Notes: a model not told the origin generated them from the sequence alone. DNA of 64,000 nt from Gallionella straubiae (GCF_051257895.1 NZ_CP194331.1:2232001-2296000), one strand, 5' to 3'. Positions 43,382-52,860 are shown, counted from the stretch's first letter. Made by a program: numbers and translations.

Positions 43382-44686
43382 ATGCGAATGGACAAGATCG
43401 GCAAATACGAAATCGAGCGCGAACTCGGCAGCGGGGCGACCAGCACCGTGTATCTGGCCACAGATACCTTCAGCAGGCAGCAGGTTGCCATCAAGCTGTT
43501 CGACCTGGAGAGCCTGCGCGACCCAGCCAGCGCCAAGGTCTACCGCAAGCTGCTGATGACGGAAGCCTCGCTGGCGGGCAAGCTGTCCCACCCGCATATC
43601 GCGAAGATCCTCGATGCGGTGATGGAGGGCGATCTCAATTACATGGTGATGGAATACGTCGAGGGCAGCACGCTCGAGCGGTACGCCGAGGTGGACAACC
43701 TGCTGCCGATCAGCGCGATCGCGGAAATCACCTACAAATGCTGCAAGGCGCTCGAATACGCGCAGTATCAGGGGGTAATCCACCGCGACATCAAGCCGGC
43801 CAACATCCTCCTGCAGGGCGAAACCAATATCAAGATTTCCGATTTCGGCGCGGCGGTCATCCAGAACCAGCAGACCACCCAGGTCAGCGGGGTGGGCTCG
43901 CCGGCCTATATGTCGCCCGAGCAGGTCAAGGAATTGCCGCTGACGCACCAGACCGATATCTATTCGCTGGGTGTGGTGATGTACAAGCTGCTCACCGGCA
44001 AGCTGCCCTTCGATGCGAGCAACAACTTCAGCATGATTTACCAGATACTCAACATCGAGCCGCCGCCGCCCAGCGTGTTCCGCCCGGAAGTGCCAGAGGA
44101 GCTGGATGCGATCGTGTGGCGCGCCATGGAGAAGGATACGGCCAGGCGCTATCAGGCCTGGGATGAATTTGCGCGCGATCTGGTCGGGTTTTTCAGCCAT
44201 GTGACGGCAGTGCGGGAAGAGATCTTCGATACCGAAAAATTCGACACCCTGCGCGGCCTCGCATTCTTCAAAAATTTCAGCGACGTGGAACTTTGGGAGG
44301 TGTTGCGCATCAGTGACTGGCGCAGAGTTCAGGAAGCGGAATATATCCTGCACGATGGCGAAAGCGGGCGCGCCTTTTACATCCTGGCGCAGGGTACGGT
44401 GCGCGTGGTCAAGCAGGGCAGGCTGTTGAGTTTGCTGCATCGCGGCGACTGTTTCGGCGAAATGGCGCACCTCTCCGAGCATGAATTTGTACGCAGCACC
44501 GACGTGATCGCCAAGAGCGATACGGTGCTGATCGAAATCAACCCGGACGTGCTGGTGCGCGCTTCGACGGGATGTCGCTTCCAGTTCGGCGATGCATTTT
44601 TGCGCATGCTGGTAAGGCGGCTTGCGGTGGCGAACAAGCGCATCTCGCATCTGCTGGCGGATCAGGATCAAACAGAAAGGGAATAG
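43382..44686 (+). CDS. Ser/Thr protein kinase with C-terminal cyclic-nucleotide-binding domain (second copy)
   Basis: A protein of about 434 residues and the same plan as that at 24618: kinase domain with GSGATS loop (16-21), K38, HRDIKPAN near 137, DFGAA and SPEQ, then a CNB domain (about 295-405) with CFGEMAHLSEHEFVRST. The cassette arginine is kept but the loop before it is longer than usual, so affinity may differ. No membrane helix. The start is uncertain: ATGs at 43331, 43382 and 43388 all lack a clear ribosome site. The rhodanese gene follows after three bases, then tusA. Confidence 0.9.
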   Translation: MRMDKIGKYEIERELGSGATSTVYLATDTFSRQQVAIKLFDLESLRDPASAKVYRKLLMTEASLAGKLSHPHIAKILDAVMEGDLNYMVMEYVEGSTLERYAEVDNLLPISAIAEITYKCCKALEYAQYQGVIHRDIKPANILLQGETNIKISDFGAAVIQNQQTTQVSGVGSPAYMSPEQVKELPLTHQTDIYSLGVVMYKLLTGKLPFDASNNFSMIYQILNIEPPPPSVFRPEVPEELDAIVWRAMEKDTARRYQAWDEFARDLVGFFSHVTAVREEIFDTEKFDTLRGLAFFKNFSDVELWEVLRISDWRRVQEAEYILHDGESGRAFYILAQGTVRVVKQGRLLSLLHRGDCFGEMAHLSEHEFVRSTDVIAKSDTVLIEINPDVLVRASTGCRFQFGDAFLRMLVRRLAVANKRISHLLADQDQTERE

Positions 44687-44689
44687 GCA

Positions 44690-45007
44690 ATGTCAGGTTT
44701 CAAAAACATCAGCGTCGCCGAGCTCGAAGCGATGCTGCAGCAGGGCAAGGTGCACTTGGTGGATGTGCGCACCGATGCGGAAGTGGCGCGCGGCAAAATC
44801 CCGCAGGGCATATCCCTGCCGCTGCATCTTTTGCCGATGCGGCTCGGCGAGGTGGATAAGACCAGGCCCACGGTGTTCTACTGCCAGATGGGCGGGCGCT
44901 CGGCGCAGGCCGCTGCCTTTGCCGCCGCGAATGGTTTTTTCGACGTGTACAACCTGCAGGGCGGTATCGCCGCCTGGATGCAGGCCGGTTTGCCGGTGGG
45001 GGCGTGA
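44690..45007 (+). CDS. Single-domain rhodanese (sulfurtransferase)
   Basis: A 105-residue rhodanese with active-site loop CQMGGRS near residue 64; the loop of six residues after Cys is the sulfane-sulfur type. It begins three bases after the kinase and overlaps tusA by one base, so the three genes are one operon. Likely passes sulfur to TusA. Confidence 0.92.
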   Translation: MSGFKNISVAELEAMLQQGKVHLVDVRTDAEVARGKIPQGISLPLHLLPMRLGEVDKTRPTVFYCQMGGRSAQAAAFAAANGFFDVYNLQGGIAAWMQAGLPVGA

Positions 45008-45237
45008 TGGAATTCGATATGGAACTGGATGCGCGCAAGCTGAGCTGTCCGCTGCCCATCCTGCGCACCAAGAAATCCCTGTCGCAGCTGAGCGGCGGGC
45101 AGGTGCTCAGGGTGCTGGCGACCGATCCGGAATCGCCCAAGGACTTTGTGGTGTTCTGCCGCCAGACCGGCAACGAACTCCTGTCCTCGACCGAAGAGAA
45201 CGGCGAATTTACGTTCCTGATCCGCCGCCGCGCTTAA
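45007..45237 (+). CDS. tusA: TusA-family sulfur carrier protein
   Basis: A 76-residue TusA-like protein with the CPxP motif (LSCPLPILRTKK, Cys near residue 14) that carries persulfide. TusA proteins supply sulfur for tRNA thiolation, molybdenum cofactor or sulfur oxidation. The ATG at 45007 overlaps the rhodanese stop. Downstream lies a long inverted repeat. Confidence 0.92.
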   Translation: MEFDMELDARKLSCPLPILRTKKSLSQLSGGQVLRVLATDPESPKDFVVFCRQTGNELLSSTEENGEFTFLIRRRA

Positions 45238-45254
45238 GTTTCAAAAACGACTAT

Positions 45255-45331
45255 CCACGAAAAACACGAAGGGCACGAAAGCATCACGCCGGTGATTGGT
45301 TTTTATTTCGTGAGTTTCGTGTTTTTCGTGG
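45255..45331. repeat. Long extragenic inverted repeat between tusA and valS
   Basis: Two 26-bp arms (45255-45280 and 45306-45331) match at 23 of 26 positions; the outer 16 bases (CCACGAAAAACACGAA) are perfect. A small ATCAC/GTGAT hairpin lies in the 25-bp spacer. CACGAA-repeat palindromes of this kind are scattered between genes in many proteobacteria. Set between convergent genes, it may act as a bidirectional transcript end. Confidence 0.8.
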
Positions 45332-45344
45332 ACTGATTAGTCCA

Positions 45345-48176
45345 CTAACCAAGCTTATTCCGCTGTGCCTGCAGTTGCTCCAGCGTCGCGCCAAAACCCT
45401 CCATGCGCTTGCGTTCCTGCTCCACCACGGCGGCGGGCGCGCGATCTACGAAGCTGGCGTTGGACAGCTTGGCTTTCGCTTTTTCTACTTCGCCCTGCAG
45501 GCGCGCGATCTCCTTGTCCAGCCGTTCGCGTTCCGCCGCAACGTCGATCTCGATCTTGAGCATGAGGCGGAAATCGCCGGCGATCTGTACCGGAGCGTCT
45601 GAATCGGGCAGGGCATCTCCCGTCGCGGATACTTCGGAAAGTCTTGCCAGCGCCGCGAGATAAGGCGCGTAGGCTTCGATCGTATTTTTGTCACCGGCGG
45701 CAGCCAGCGGCACCTTCTGCGCCGGCGAAAGATTCATCTCGCCGCGCAGGCTGCGGCAGGCGTTGACCATGGCCTTCAGCGTCGCCACCCACGCCTCGGA
45801 TTTTTCGTCGCAGCGCGCCAGGTCGGCGCGCGGATAGGCCTGCAGCATGATGCTCTCGCCGCTGCGCCCTGCGACCGGAGCGACCTTCTGCCAGAGCTCC
45901 TCGGTGATGAACGGGATCAGCGGATGGGCGAGGCGCAGGGTGGTCTCCAGCGCGCGCACCAGCGTGCGCCGCGTGGCGCGCTGCTGCGCCTCGCTGCCAT
46001 TCTGCATCTGCACCTTGGCGAGTTCCACGTACCAGTCGCAGTATTCGTCCCAGACGAACTCGTAGATTGCCTTGGCCAGCAGGTCGAAACGGTAGTCGGC
46101 ATAATGCCTCACCACCTCGTCCTCGACGCGCTGCAGCAGGCTGGTGATCCAGCGGTCGGCTGCAGAGAAATCAAGATAACCGCTGTGACAGGATTCCTTA
46201 CCGTGCGGCTCCAGCCCGCAGTCCTTGCCCTCGCAGTTCATCAGCACGAAGCGCGTGGCGTTCCACAGCTTGTTGCAGAAGTTGCGGTAACCCTCGCAGC
46301 GCTGCATGTCGAATTTGATGTCGCGCCCCGGCGAGGCGAGGCTGGCGAAGGTGAAACGCAGGGCATCGGTGCCGAACGCGGGGATGCCGTTCGGGTATTC
46401 CTTGCGTGTGCGTTTCTCGATCTGTTCCGCCTGTTTCGGGTTCATCAGGCCGCTGGTGCGCTTCTTCACCAGGTCTTCGAGGCCGATGCCGTCGATCAGG
46501 TCGATCGGGTCGAGCACGTTGCCCTTGGACTTGGACATCTTCTGCCCTTCCGCGTCGCGGATCAGGCCATGCACGTACACATCCCGGAACGGAATCTTGC
46601 CGGTGATGTGTTTGGTCATCATCACCATGCGCGCAACCCAGAAAAAGATGATGTCGAAGCCGGTGACCAGCACCGAGGAGGGCAGGTATTGCTGCACGAA
46701 CGGGTTCTGTGCGTTGAACGGTTTTCCCTCTTCCCAGCCCAGCGTGGAGAACGGCCATAGTGCGGAGGAGAACCAGGTATCGAGCACGTCCGGGTCGCGC
46801 ATGAGCATGCCGGCGTAGCCCGCGTTGTCTGCCAGATGGCGCGCTTCGGCTTCATCGCGCGCGACGAACACCTCGCCGTTCACGCCGTACCACGCGGGAA
46901 TCTGATGCCCCCACCAGAGTTGGCGCGAAATGCACCAGTCCTGGATGTTGTTGAGCCACTGGTTGTAGGTGTTGACCCAGTTTTCGGGGTGGAACCTGAT
47001 CTCGCCGCTGGCGACGCATTCCAGCGCCTGTTCGGTGATGCTCTTACCCTCTTTACCCGGCTTGCTCATCGCGACGAACCACTGGTCGGTGAGCATCGGC
47101 TCGATCACCACGCCGGTGCGGTCGCCGCGCGGCACCTTGAGTCTGTGTTTCTCGGCCTTTTCGAACAGACCGTCTGCTTCGAGGTCGGTAACGATAGCTT
47201 TGCGTGCGTTGAATCGATCCATGCCGCGATATTTCGCCGGGGCGTGGTCGTTGATCTTCGCATCCAGTGTGAGTATGGAGATCATCGGAAGCGCATGGCG
47301 CTGCCCCACCGCATAGTCGTTGAAGTCATGCGCGGGCGTGACCTTGACCACGCCGGTGCCGAATTCCTTATCCACGTATTCGTCCGCGATGATCGGGATG
47401 TCGCGCCCGCACAGCGGCAGCGTGATCTGTTTGCCGATCAGATGCTGGTAGCGCTCGTCTTCGGGATGCACCATCACCGCGACGTCGCCGAGCATGGTCT
47501 CGGGGCGGGTGGTGGCGATGGTCAGGTGCGTGAGGCCCTTCACGCCGTCCGGCTCGGCGAGCGGGTAGCGGATATGCCACATGAAGCCGTCTTCCTCTTC
47601 CTGTGCCACTTCGAGGTCGGAGACGGCGGTGTGCAGCTTCGGGTCCCAGTTCACCAGGCGCTTGCCGCGATAGATCAGGCCTTCGTTGTACAGGCGCACG
47701 AAGGTCTCGGTGACGGTCTTGTTCAGGCCGGGATCCATCGTGAAGCGCTCGCGCGACCAGTCGGGTGAGGTGCCGAGGCGGCGCATCTGCCGGGTGATGG
47801 TGCTGCCGGAGTATTCCTTCCACTCCCAGACCTTCTCGATGAACTTCTCGCGGCCGAGGTCGTGGCGCGAGATGCCCTGCGCGTCGAGCTGGCGTTCGAC
47901 GACGATCTGCGTGGCGATGCCCGCATGGTCGGTGCCGGGCTGCCACAGCGTGTTGTCGCCGCGCATGCGGTGGTAGCGCGTCAGCGCATCCATCAGGGTC
48001 TGGTTGAAGCCGTGCCCCATGTGCAGCGTGCCCGTCACGTTGGGCGGCGGCAGCTGGATGCAAAAATTGTCTGTTTTGTTGGGGTCAAGCCCGGCCTTGA
48101 AGTAGCCGGAGGATTCCCACTTGGGATACCAGCGGGATTCGATGTCTTTTGGTTCAAAACTTTTGGCGAGTTCCAT
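45345..48176 (-). CDS. valS: Valyl-tRNA synthetase
   Basis: A 943-residue class I synthetase of full length. HIGH-type motif PPNVTGTLHMGHGF near residue 43, editing domain in the middle, KMSKSKGNVLDP for ATP binding near residue 550, and a C-terminal coiled coil (about 880-943). It charges tRNA-Val and edits Thr mischarges. Confidence 0.98.
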   Translation of the reverse strand: MELAKSFEPKDIESRWYPKWESSGYFKAGLDPNKTDNFCIQLPPPNVTGTLHMGHGFNQTLMDALTRYHRMRGDNTLWQPGTDHAGIATQIVVERQLDAQGISRHDLGREKFIEKVWEWKEYSGSTITRQMRRLGTSPDWSRERFTMDPGLNKTVTETFVRLYNEGLIYRGKRLVNWDPKLHTAVSDLEVAQEEEDGFMWHIRYPLAEPDGVKGLTHLTIATTRPETMLGDVAVMVHPEDERYQHLIGKQITLPLCGRDIPIIADEYVDKEFGTGVVKVTPAHDFNDYAVGQRHALPMISILTLDAKINDHAPAKYRGMDRFNARKAIVTDLEADGLFEKAEKHRLKVPRGDRTGVVIEPMLTDQWFVAMSKPGKEGKSITEQALECVASGEIRFHPENWVNTYNQWLNNIQDWCISRQLWWGHQIPAWYGVNGEVFVARDEAEARHLADNAGYAGMLMRDPDVLDTWFSSALWPFSTLGWEEGKPFNAQNPFVQQYLPSSVLVTGFDIIFFWVARMVMMTKHITGKIPFRDVYVHGLIRDAEGQKMSKSKGNVLDPIDLIDGIGLEDLVKKRTSGLMNPKQAEQIEKRTRKEYPNGIPAFGTDALRFTFASLASPGRDIKFDMQRCEGYRNFCNKLWNATRFVLMNCEGKDCGLEPHGKESCHSGYLDFSAADRWITSLLQRVEDEVVRHYADYRFDLLAKAIYEFVWDEYCDWYVELAKVQMQNGSEAQQRATRRTLVRALETTLRLAHPLIPFITEELWQKVAPVAGRSGESIMLQAYPRADLARCDEKSEAWVATLKAMVNACRSLRGEMNLSPAQKVPLAAAGDKNTIEAYAPYLAALARLSEVSATGDALPDSDAPVQIAGDFRLMLKIEIDVAAERERLDKEIARLQGEVEKAKAKLSNASFVDRAPAAVVEQERKRMEGFGATLEQLQAQRNKLG

Positions 48177-48253
48177 GGTGTTAGGCTTCGGTGCTGCGGG
48201 AAAGGGCAGGATTATACAGGCAGTCGCGGCTCGCCCGCAGCCGGTCGATATTC

Positions 48254-48622
48254 TTAACTGTGGCTGTCCGAGTCGCTCAGCGCGTCGCGCAGTAGTTGGG
48301 GGAGTTCGGCCTTGAGCTCATCGACCGCCTGCTCGACGGCCTGGCGCTGCAGTTGTTCGAGCTGGAGGCTGAGTTTGTGGGTCAACGCGTTTTCCAGGTG
48401 TGCTTCGAGCCGCTGCAACAGCCGCTGCATTTCTTCGTCCGGGATGCATGAGGCGGGGGCGGATACTTCGGCAGCGGGTGTTTCCAGATCGGGCTCGGGC
48501 TGTGCTTCGGCGACGATCTCGGTGAGGGTCGGCAGATCGTCCGGTAGCGGTTCGTCCGCTACCTGGGTCAGCAGGGGCAGATTGTCCGGCAGGCTGTCGC
48601 CGGGCTGTCTGATGGAGGTCAT
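48254..48622 (-). CDS. Conserved hypothetical protein downstream of holC
   Basis: A 122-residue acidic protein I do not recognise by name. The N-terminal half has a tandem motif (LPLLTQV and LPTLTEI). The C-terminal half is an amphipathic helix region rich in Leu/Gln/Glu (about 62-115). No signal peptide or membrane helix. The ATG at 48622 overlaps the holC stop, so it is coupled to the DNA polymerase chi subunit and may work with it; that is only contextual. Confidence 0.75.
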   Translation of the reverse strand: MTSIRQPGDSLPDNLPLLTQVADEPLPDDLPTLTEIVAEAQPEPDLETPAAEVSAPASCIPDEEMQRLLQRLEAHLENALTHKLSLQLEQLQRQAVEQAVDELKAELPQLLRDALSDSDSHS

Positions 48623-49044
48623 GGTGCTTTGGACAGGTCGATATGGCTCAGTTCGTAGCCGCGGTCGCGATAGAACTTGAAGCGTTCGCGTCCGAGGCGG
48701 CTGCCCTCGGCATCGTGACTCACGATCTCGATGACGCGCTCGAAGCGGCTGAAGAACGGCACGCATTCGTCATGCAGGCTGATCAGCAGGTCGTAATGGG
48801 GAAAGCTGCCGTTGCCGCTGTTCAGCACGACGGGCATCTGCCCGGCTTCGGCGGCATCGCTGCGGCAATGCGGGATGAAGGCCGTCGCGGGATAGTGCCA
48901 GAGCAGCTTGTCCAGCGCGTCGGCGGTCGCCGGGTCGTGCGCGCTGATGATCGTGCGCACACCGCTCTGCATCGCCTTGTGGCTCAACTGGCAGGCGGTG
49001 CGCAGCTTGTCGGTGGAGCCGGTGTAGAAATCGACCTTGGTCAT
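48619..49044 (-). CDS. holC: DNA polymerase III chi subunit
   Basis: A 141-residue chi protein, part of the clamp-loader complex that contacts SSB. It begins TKVDFYTG and has the family segments LLWHYPATAFIPH and RGYELSHIDLSKA at its end. It overlaps pepA upstream and the hypothetical gene downstream by four bases each. The pepA-holC-valS order is standard. Confidence 0.94.
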   Translation of the reverse strand: MTKVDFYTGSTDKLRTACQLSHKAMQSGVRTIISAHDPATADALDKLLWHYPATAFIPHCRSDAAEAGQMPVVLNSGNGSFPHYDLLISLHDECVPFFSRFERVIEIVSHDAEGSRLGRERFKFYRDRGYELSHIDLSKAP

Positions 49045-50528
49045 TGTTTCGCCGATTGCGCGCGCCGGATCAGGTACTGCGTGAGCAGCGGCACCGGGCG
49101 GCCGGTCGCGCCCTTGTCCTTGCCGGACTTGTGCGCCGTACCCGCAATGTCCAGGTGCGCCCAGCGGTAGTCCTTGGTGAAGCGCGACAGGAAGCAGGCG
49201 GCGGTGATGGTGCCGCCGGCGCGTCCGCCGATGTTTTGCATGTCGGCGAAGTTGCTGTCGAGCAGCGGCTGGTAGTCGTCCCACAGCGGCAGTTGCCAGG
49301 CGCGGTCGTGCGCGTATTCGCCCGCCTCGAGCAGTTCCTTCGCGAGCCTGTCCTCGTTGCTGAACAGGCCGCTGGCAACGTTGCCCAGCGCGATAACGCA
49401 GGCGCCGGTGAGGGTGGCTATGTCGATCACGGTGTCGGGGTCGAACTTCGCCGAGTAGGTGAGCGCGTCGCACAGGATGAGGCGGCCTTCAGCATCGGTG
49501 TTGAGTATCTCGATGGTCTGCCCGGACATGGAGGTGACGATGTCGCCCGGCTTGGTGGCCGTGCCGCTGGGCAGGTTCTCGCAAGTCGGGATCACGCCGA
49601 CGACATTCAGCTTCAGCCCCATCTCGGCGATCGCCTGCATCGTGCCGAGCACGCTGGCCGCGCCGCACATGTCGTATTTCATCTCGTCCATCTCGGCGCC
49701 CGGCTTGAGCGAGATGCCGCCGGAATCGAAGGTGATGCCCTTGCCGACCAGTACGACAGGCTTCTGTTTCTTGCCGGCGCCGTGGTATTCGAGCGTGATC
49801 AGCTTGGCGGGTTGTTCGCTGCCGCGCGTGACCGAAAGGAAGGAGCCCATGCCCAGCTTCTGCATGTCTTTCTCTTCCAGCACGGTCGCCTTGAGCTTGT
49901 GCTTTTTCGCGAGGGCCCTGGCCTGTTCGGCGAGGTAGGTCGGCGTGCAGATGTTGCCCGGCAGGTTGCCCAGGTCCTTGGTCAGCTTCATGCCGTGCGC
50001 GACAGCGGCGGCCTGGTCGAGGGCCTGTTGCGCCGCAGCGTTCGGTTTCGCGGAACAGCACAGCGTGATCTTGCGCAGGGCGGACGCGTCGGCGGGCCTG
50101 CTCTTGAGCCGGTCGCTGCGGTAGGCGGATTCGGCGGCGAGCAGCACGGCCTGCCTGATCTTCCAGGCTTCGTCGCGGTCTTTCACGGCGAGGTCGGTGA
50201 GGTACAGCGCGGCATCCTTGCAGGCGGTCTTTTTCAGCGCGCCGAAGGCGGCCTGCAGCGCATCGAGGAATTGCCTGGCGCCGAATTCGGCAGCCTTGCC
50301 GAGGCCGACCAGCAACACGCGCTCGGCGGCGGCGACATCGTGCAGCATCAGCGCGCTGCCGGCCTTGCCGTCCATGTCGCCGTGCGCGATGAGGTCGCTC
50401 AGGCGATGCGCCGCAGCCTTGTCGAGAGCCTGCGCCGCCGGCGAGAGTTTTCCGCCTTCGTATACGCCAACCACCACGCAGCCGCTGCGCTGCTTCTCCG
50501 GACTGCCTTGTTTTATGCTAAATTCCAC
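49041..50528 (-). CDS. pepA: Leucyl aminopeptidase
   Basis: A 495-residue M17 aminopeptidase with two metal ions. The conserved NTDAEGRL signature lies near residue 345 and VGKGITFDSGGIS near residue 260. It removes N-terminal residues from peptides, and in some bacteria the protein also binds DNA for site-specific recombination or regulation. It is divergent from lptF with only 33 bp between starts. Confidence 0.97.
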   Translation of the reverse strand: MEFSIKQGSPEKQRSGCVVVGVYEGGKLSPAAQALDKAAAHRLSDLIAHGDMDGKAGSALMLHDVAAAERVLLVGLGKAAEFGARQFLDALQAAFGALKKTACKDAALYLTDLAVKDRDEAWKIRQAVLLAAESAYRSDRLKSRPADASALRKITLCCSAKPNAAAQQALDQAAAVAHGMKLTKDLGNLPGNICTPTYLAEQARALAKKHKLKATVLEEKDMQKLGMGSFLSVTRGSEQPAKLITLEYHGAGKKQKPVVLVGKGITFDSGGISLKPGAEMDEMKYDMCGAASVLGTMQAIAEMGLKLNVVGVIPTCENLPSGTATKPGDIVTSMSGQTIEILNTDAEGRLILCDALTYSAKFDPDTVIDIATLTGACVIALGNVASGLFSNEDRLAKELLEAGEYAHDRAWQLPLWDDYQPLLDSNFADMQNIGGRAGGTITAACFLSRFTKDYRWAHLDIAGTAHKSGKDKGATGRPVPLLTQYLIRRAQSAKQ

Positions 50529-50561
50529 GCGTTGCTCCCTATAGTAAAGACCTGCATCTCA

Positions 50562-51734
50562 ATGCCCGATTATCCGCAAACTTCCCGCATAAAGTCAAAG
50601 CCGGCGCGCACCGGGCTTTTTCAGCGCGCCCTGATAGGCGAGCTTGCCAGCAACGGGCTGCTGGTGTTTGCGGTGCTGCTGGGCATCGTGGTGATAAGCC
50701 AGCTGATACGCCTGCTGGGCGAGGCGGTCAGCGGCTTGATCGCGGTGGATGGCGTGCTGGCGCTGCTGGGCTTCAGCGCCATGAACTATCTCCCGGTGCT
50801 GCTTTCAATCAGCCTGTTCGTTTCCATCATCCTCACGCTGTCGCGCTGTTACCGCGACAGTGAGATGGTGGTGTGGTTCTGCTGCGGAGCCGGGCTGGGG
50901 CGCTGGATACGCCCGGTGATGCTGTATGCCTTGCCGGTGGTCGGGGTGATCGCCCTGCTCAGCCTGGTGCTGTCGCCATGGGCGCTGCAGAAGGCCGATG
51001 AATTCAAGAAAAAGCTGGAAAGCCGCGACGATGTGGCTGCCGCGACCCCGGGGTCGTTCCGAGAATCGAAACAGGCCGACCGGGTGTATTTTGTCGAGAA
51101 CATGTACCCCGGGTCGAATCGCGTCAGCAATGTCTTCGTGCGCTCGGAGCAGAACGGCAAGCTCGGCACGATGGTCGCGCGGCAGGGGGTGCAGGAAACC
51201 TTGCCGAACGGGGACCGCTTCCTGGTATTGCTCAACGGCACGCGCTATGAAGGCGTGCCCGGCCAGCGCGACTACAGCATCGTCGAGTTCGAGCGCTATG
51301 CGATACGCATTGACAGTGCGCCACCCAAGCTGGCAGAGCCTTGGGCGCGCACCATGCCGACAGTGGAACTATGGCGCAACCGCACGACTTGGGATATTGC
51401 CGAACTGGAATGGCGGGTAGGGCTGCCGATCAGTGCCTTGATCCTCGCCCTGTTGGCGATCCCCTTGGGCCACGTCAATCCGCGCGCCGGCCGTTCGCTC
51501 AACCTGGTGCTTGCGATCGTGCTGTATATGCTCTACAACAATATGATCAGCGTGACCAATGCGTGGGTCGGGCAGGGCAAGTTGTCGCCTGGCGTCGGGC
51601 TGTGGGGTATCCATACGGTGATGCTGGTGATAACGGCACTGATGTTTTATCGCCGCATGACATTGTTTTCGCTGCGCAGGGTAATGGCGAAAAAGAGCCA
51701 GCCTTCCTCCGATGAACTCGGGGTAAAAGCATGA
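50562..51734 (+). CDS. lptF: LPS export permease LptF
   Basis: A 390-residue permease of the LptB2FG ABC transporter that extracts LPS from the inner membrane. Six membrane helices in two groups of three (about 22-125 and 285-370) flank a periplasmic beta-jellyroll domain. I start at the ATG at 50562 (MPDYPQTSRIK); the very long upstream frame is a shadow of pepA. It overlaps lptG by four bases. Confidence 0.95.
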   Translation: MPDYPQTSRIKSKPARTGLFQRALIGELASNGLLVFAVLLGIVVISQLIRLLGEAVSGLIAVDGVLALLGFSAMNYLPVLLSISLFVSIILTLSRCYRDSEMVVWFCCGAGLGRWIRPVMLYALPVVGVIALLSLVLSPWALQKADEFKKKLESRDDVAAATPGSFRESKQADRVYFVENMYPGSNRVSNVFVRSEQNGKLGTMVARQGVQETLPNGDRFLVLLNGTRYEGVPGQRDYSIVEFERYAIRIDSAPPKLAEPWARTMPTVELWRNRTTWDIAELEWRVGLPISALILALLAIPLGHVNPRAGRSLNLVLAIVLYMLYNNMISVTNAWVGQGKLSPGVGLWGIHTVMLVITALMFYRRMTLFSLRRVMAKKSQPSSDELGVKA

Positions 51735-52807
51735 ACCTGCTGACGCGTTATCTCGGCCGCGAAATCTACCTCAGCATTGCACTGGTGTTTGCAGGGCTCA
51801 TCATGCTGTTCGCCTTTCTGGATTTGATCCATGAACTGAATATCATGGGGCAGGGGCAGTACCATCTGGGGTATGTACTGCTGTTCGTGATCCTGACCAT
51901 CCCCGGCCATGTTTACGAACTGTTCCCGGTGGCGGTGCTGGTGGGCACGATTTTCGCGCTGGTGCAGATGGCGGCCAGTTCGGAGCTGACCGTTTATCGC
52001 TCGTCCGGAGCGTCGCTGTGGCAGATGATAGGCGCGCTGTTCAGGATTGCGCTGCCGCTGGTGGTGCTGAGTTTTATCTGCAGCGAATTCATCGCCCCGC
52101 CGAGCGAGCGGATGGCGCAGCAATTGCGCCTGAAGGCGCAGAATGCGCAGGTCTCGCTCAAGGAGTTCCGCTCCGGCGTATGGGTCAAGGATGACCGCAG
52201 CTTCGTAAATGTTAAGAGCGTGATGCCGGATACCAGTCTGCTGAACATCGACATTTACCGTTTCGACGACACCTATCACCTCGAGGCGATCACCCATGCC
52301 AAGCGTGCCAACTTTCTCGAAGAGGGGCGCTGGCAACTCGAGGAGGTGATGGAGACCCGCTTCGGCAAACAGGGAACTGCTATTGTTACAGTTCCCAGCC
52401 AGGAATGGCGTTCGGCGCTGAATCCGGGCATCCTGAGCGTGCTGCTGGTGGTGCCGGAGCAAATGTCCACCTACGGCCTGTACCAATACACCAGCCACCT
52501 GAAGGATAACCGCCAGAAAAGCACGCGCTACGAAATTGCGATGTGGAACAAGCTGGTTTATCCATTTGCATTAATGGTAATGATGCTGCTGGCGCTGCCG
52601 TTTGCGTCCTACCACCGGCGTGCGGGCGGGATAGGCGCGATGGTATTCATGGGCATCGTGCTCGGCCTGGTGTTTCATTTCGTCGGGCGGCTGTTCGCCA
52701 ACCTGGGCGCGCTTAATGACTGGCAGCCATTCGCCAGCGCTACTGCGATGACGGGCCTATTCCTGTTGCTGGGGATGCTGATGCTGTGGTGGACCGAGCG
52801 GCGCTGA
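51731..52807 (+). CDS. lptG: LPS export permease LptG
   Basis: A 358-residue partner of LptF with the same layout of two helix groups around a periplasmic domain. It begins NLLTRYLGREIYLSIALVF and ends in LMLWWTERR. ATGA overlap with lptF shows coupling. Confidence 0.96.
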   Translation: MNLLTRYLGREIYLSIALVFAGLIMLFAFLDLIHELNIMGQGQYHLGYVLLFVILTIPGHVYELFPVAVLVGTIFALVQMAASSELTVYRSSGASLWQMIGALFRIALPLVVLSFICSEFIAPPSERMAQQLRLKAQNAQVSLKEFRSGVWVKDDRSFVNVKSVMPDTSLLNIDIYRFDDTYHLEAITHAKRANFLEEGRWQLEEVMETRFGKQGTAIVTVPSQEWRSALNPGILSVLLVVPEQMSTYGLYQYTSHLKDNRQKSTRYEIAMWNKLVYPFALMVMMLLALPFASYHRRAGGIGAMVFMGIVLGLVFHFVGRLFANLGALNDWQPFASATAMTGLFLLLGMLMLWWTERR

Positions 52808-52860
52808 CGGGCGTCGAAAAACTGCCAATCCCGGTCGCAAGCGATGTTCTTCAATCCCCG

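Noticed and set aside
41819..44671. A 950-codon frame joining antisense of the kinase to the M48 protease
   Set aside because: Only the part from 43255 down has a signal peptide and protease motifs; the upstream part is antisense to the kinase.
49044..51734. An 896-codon frame running from antisense of pepA into lptF
   Set aside because: LptF proper starts at 50562; the preceding codons overlap pepA in antisense.
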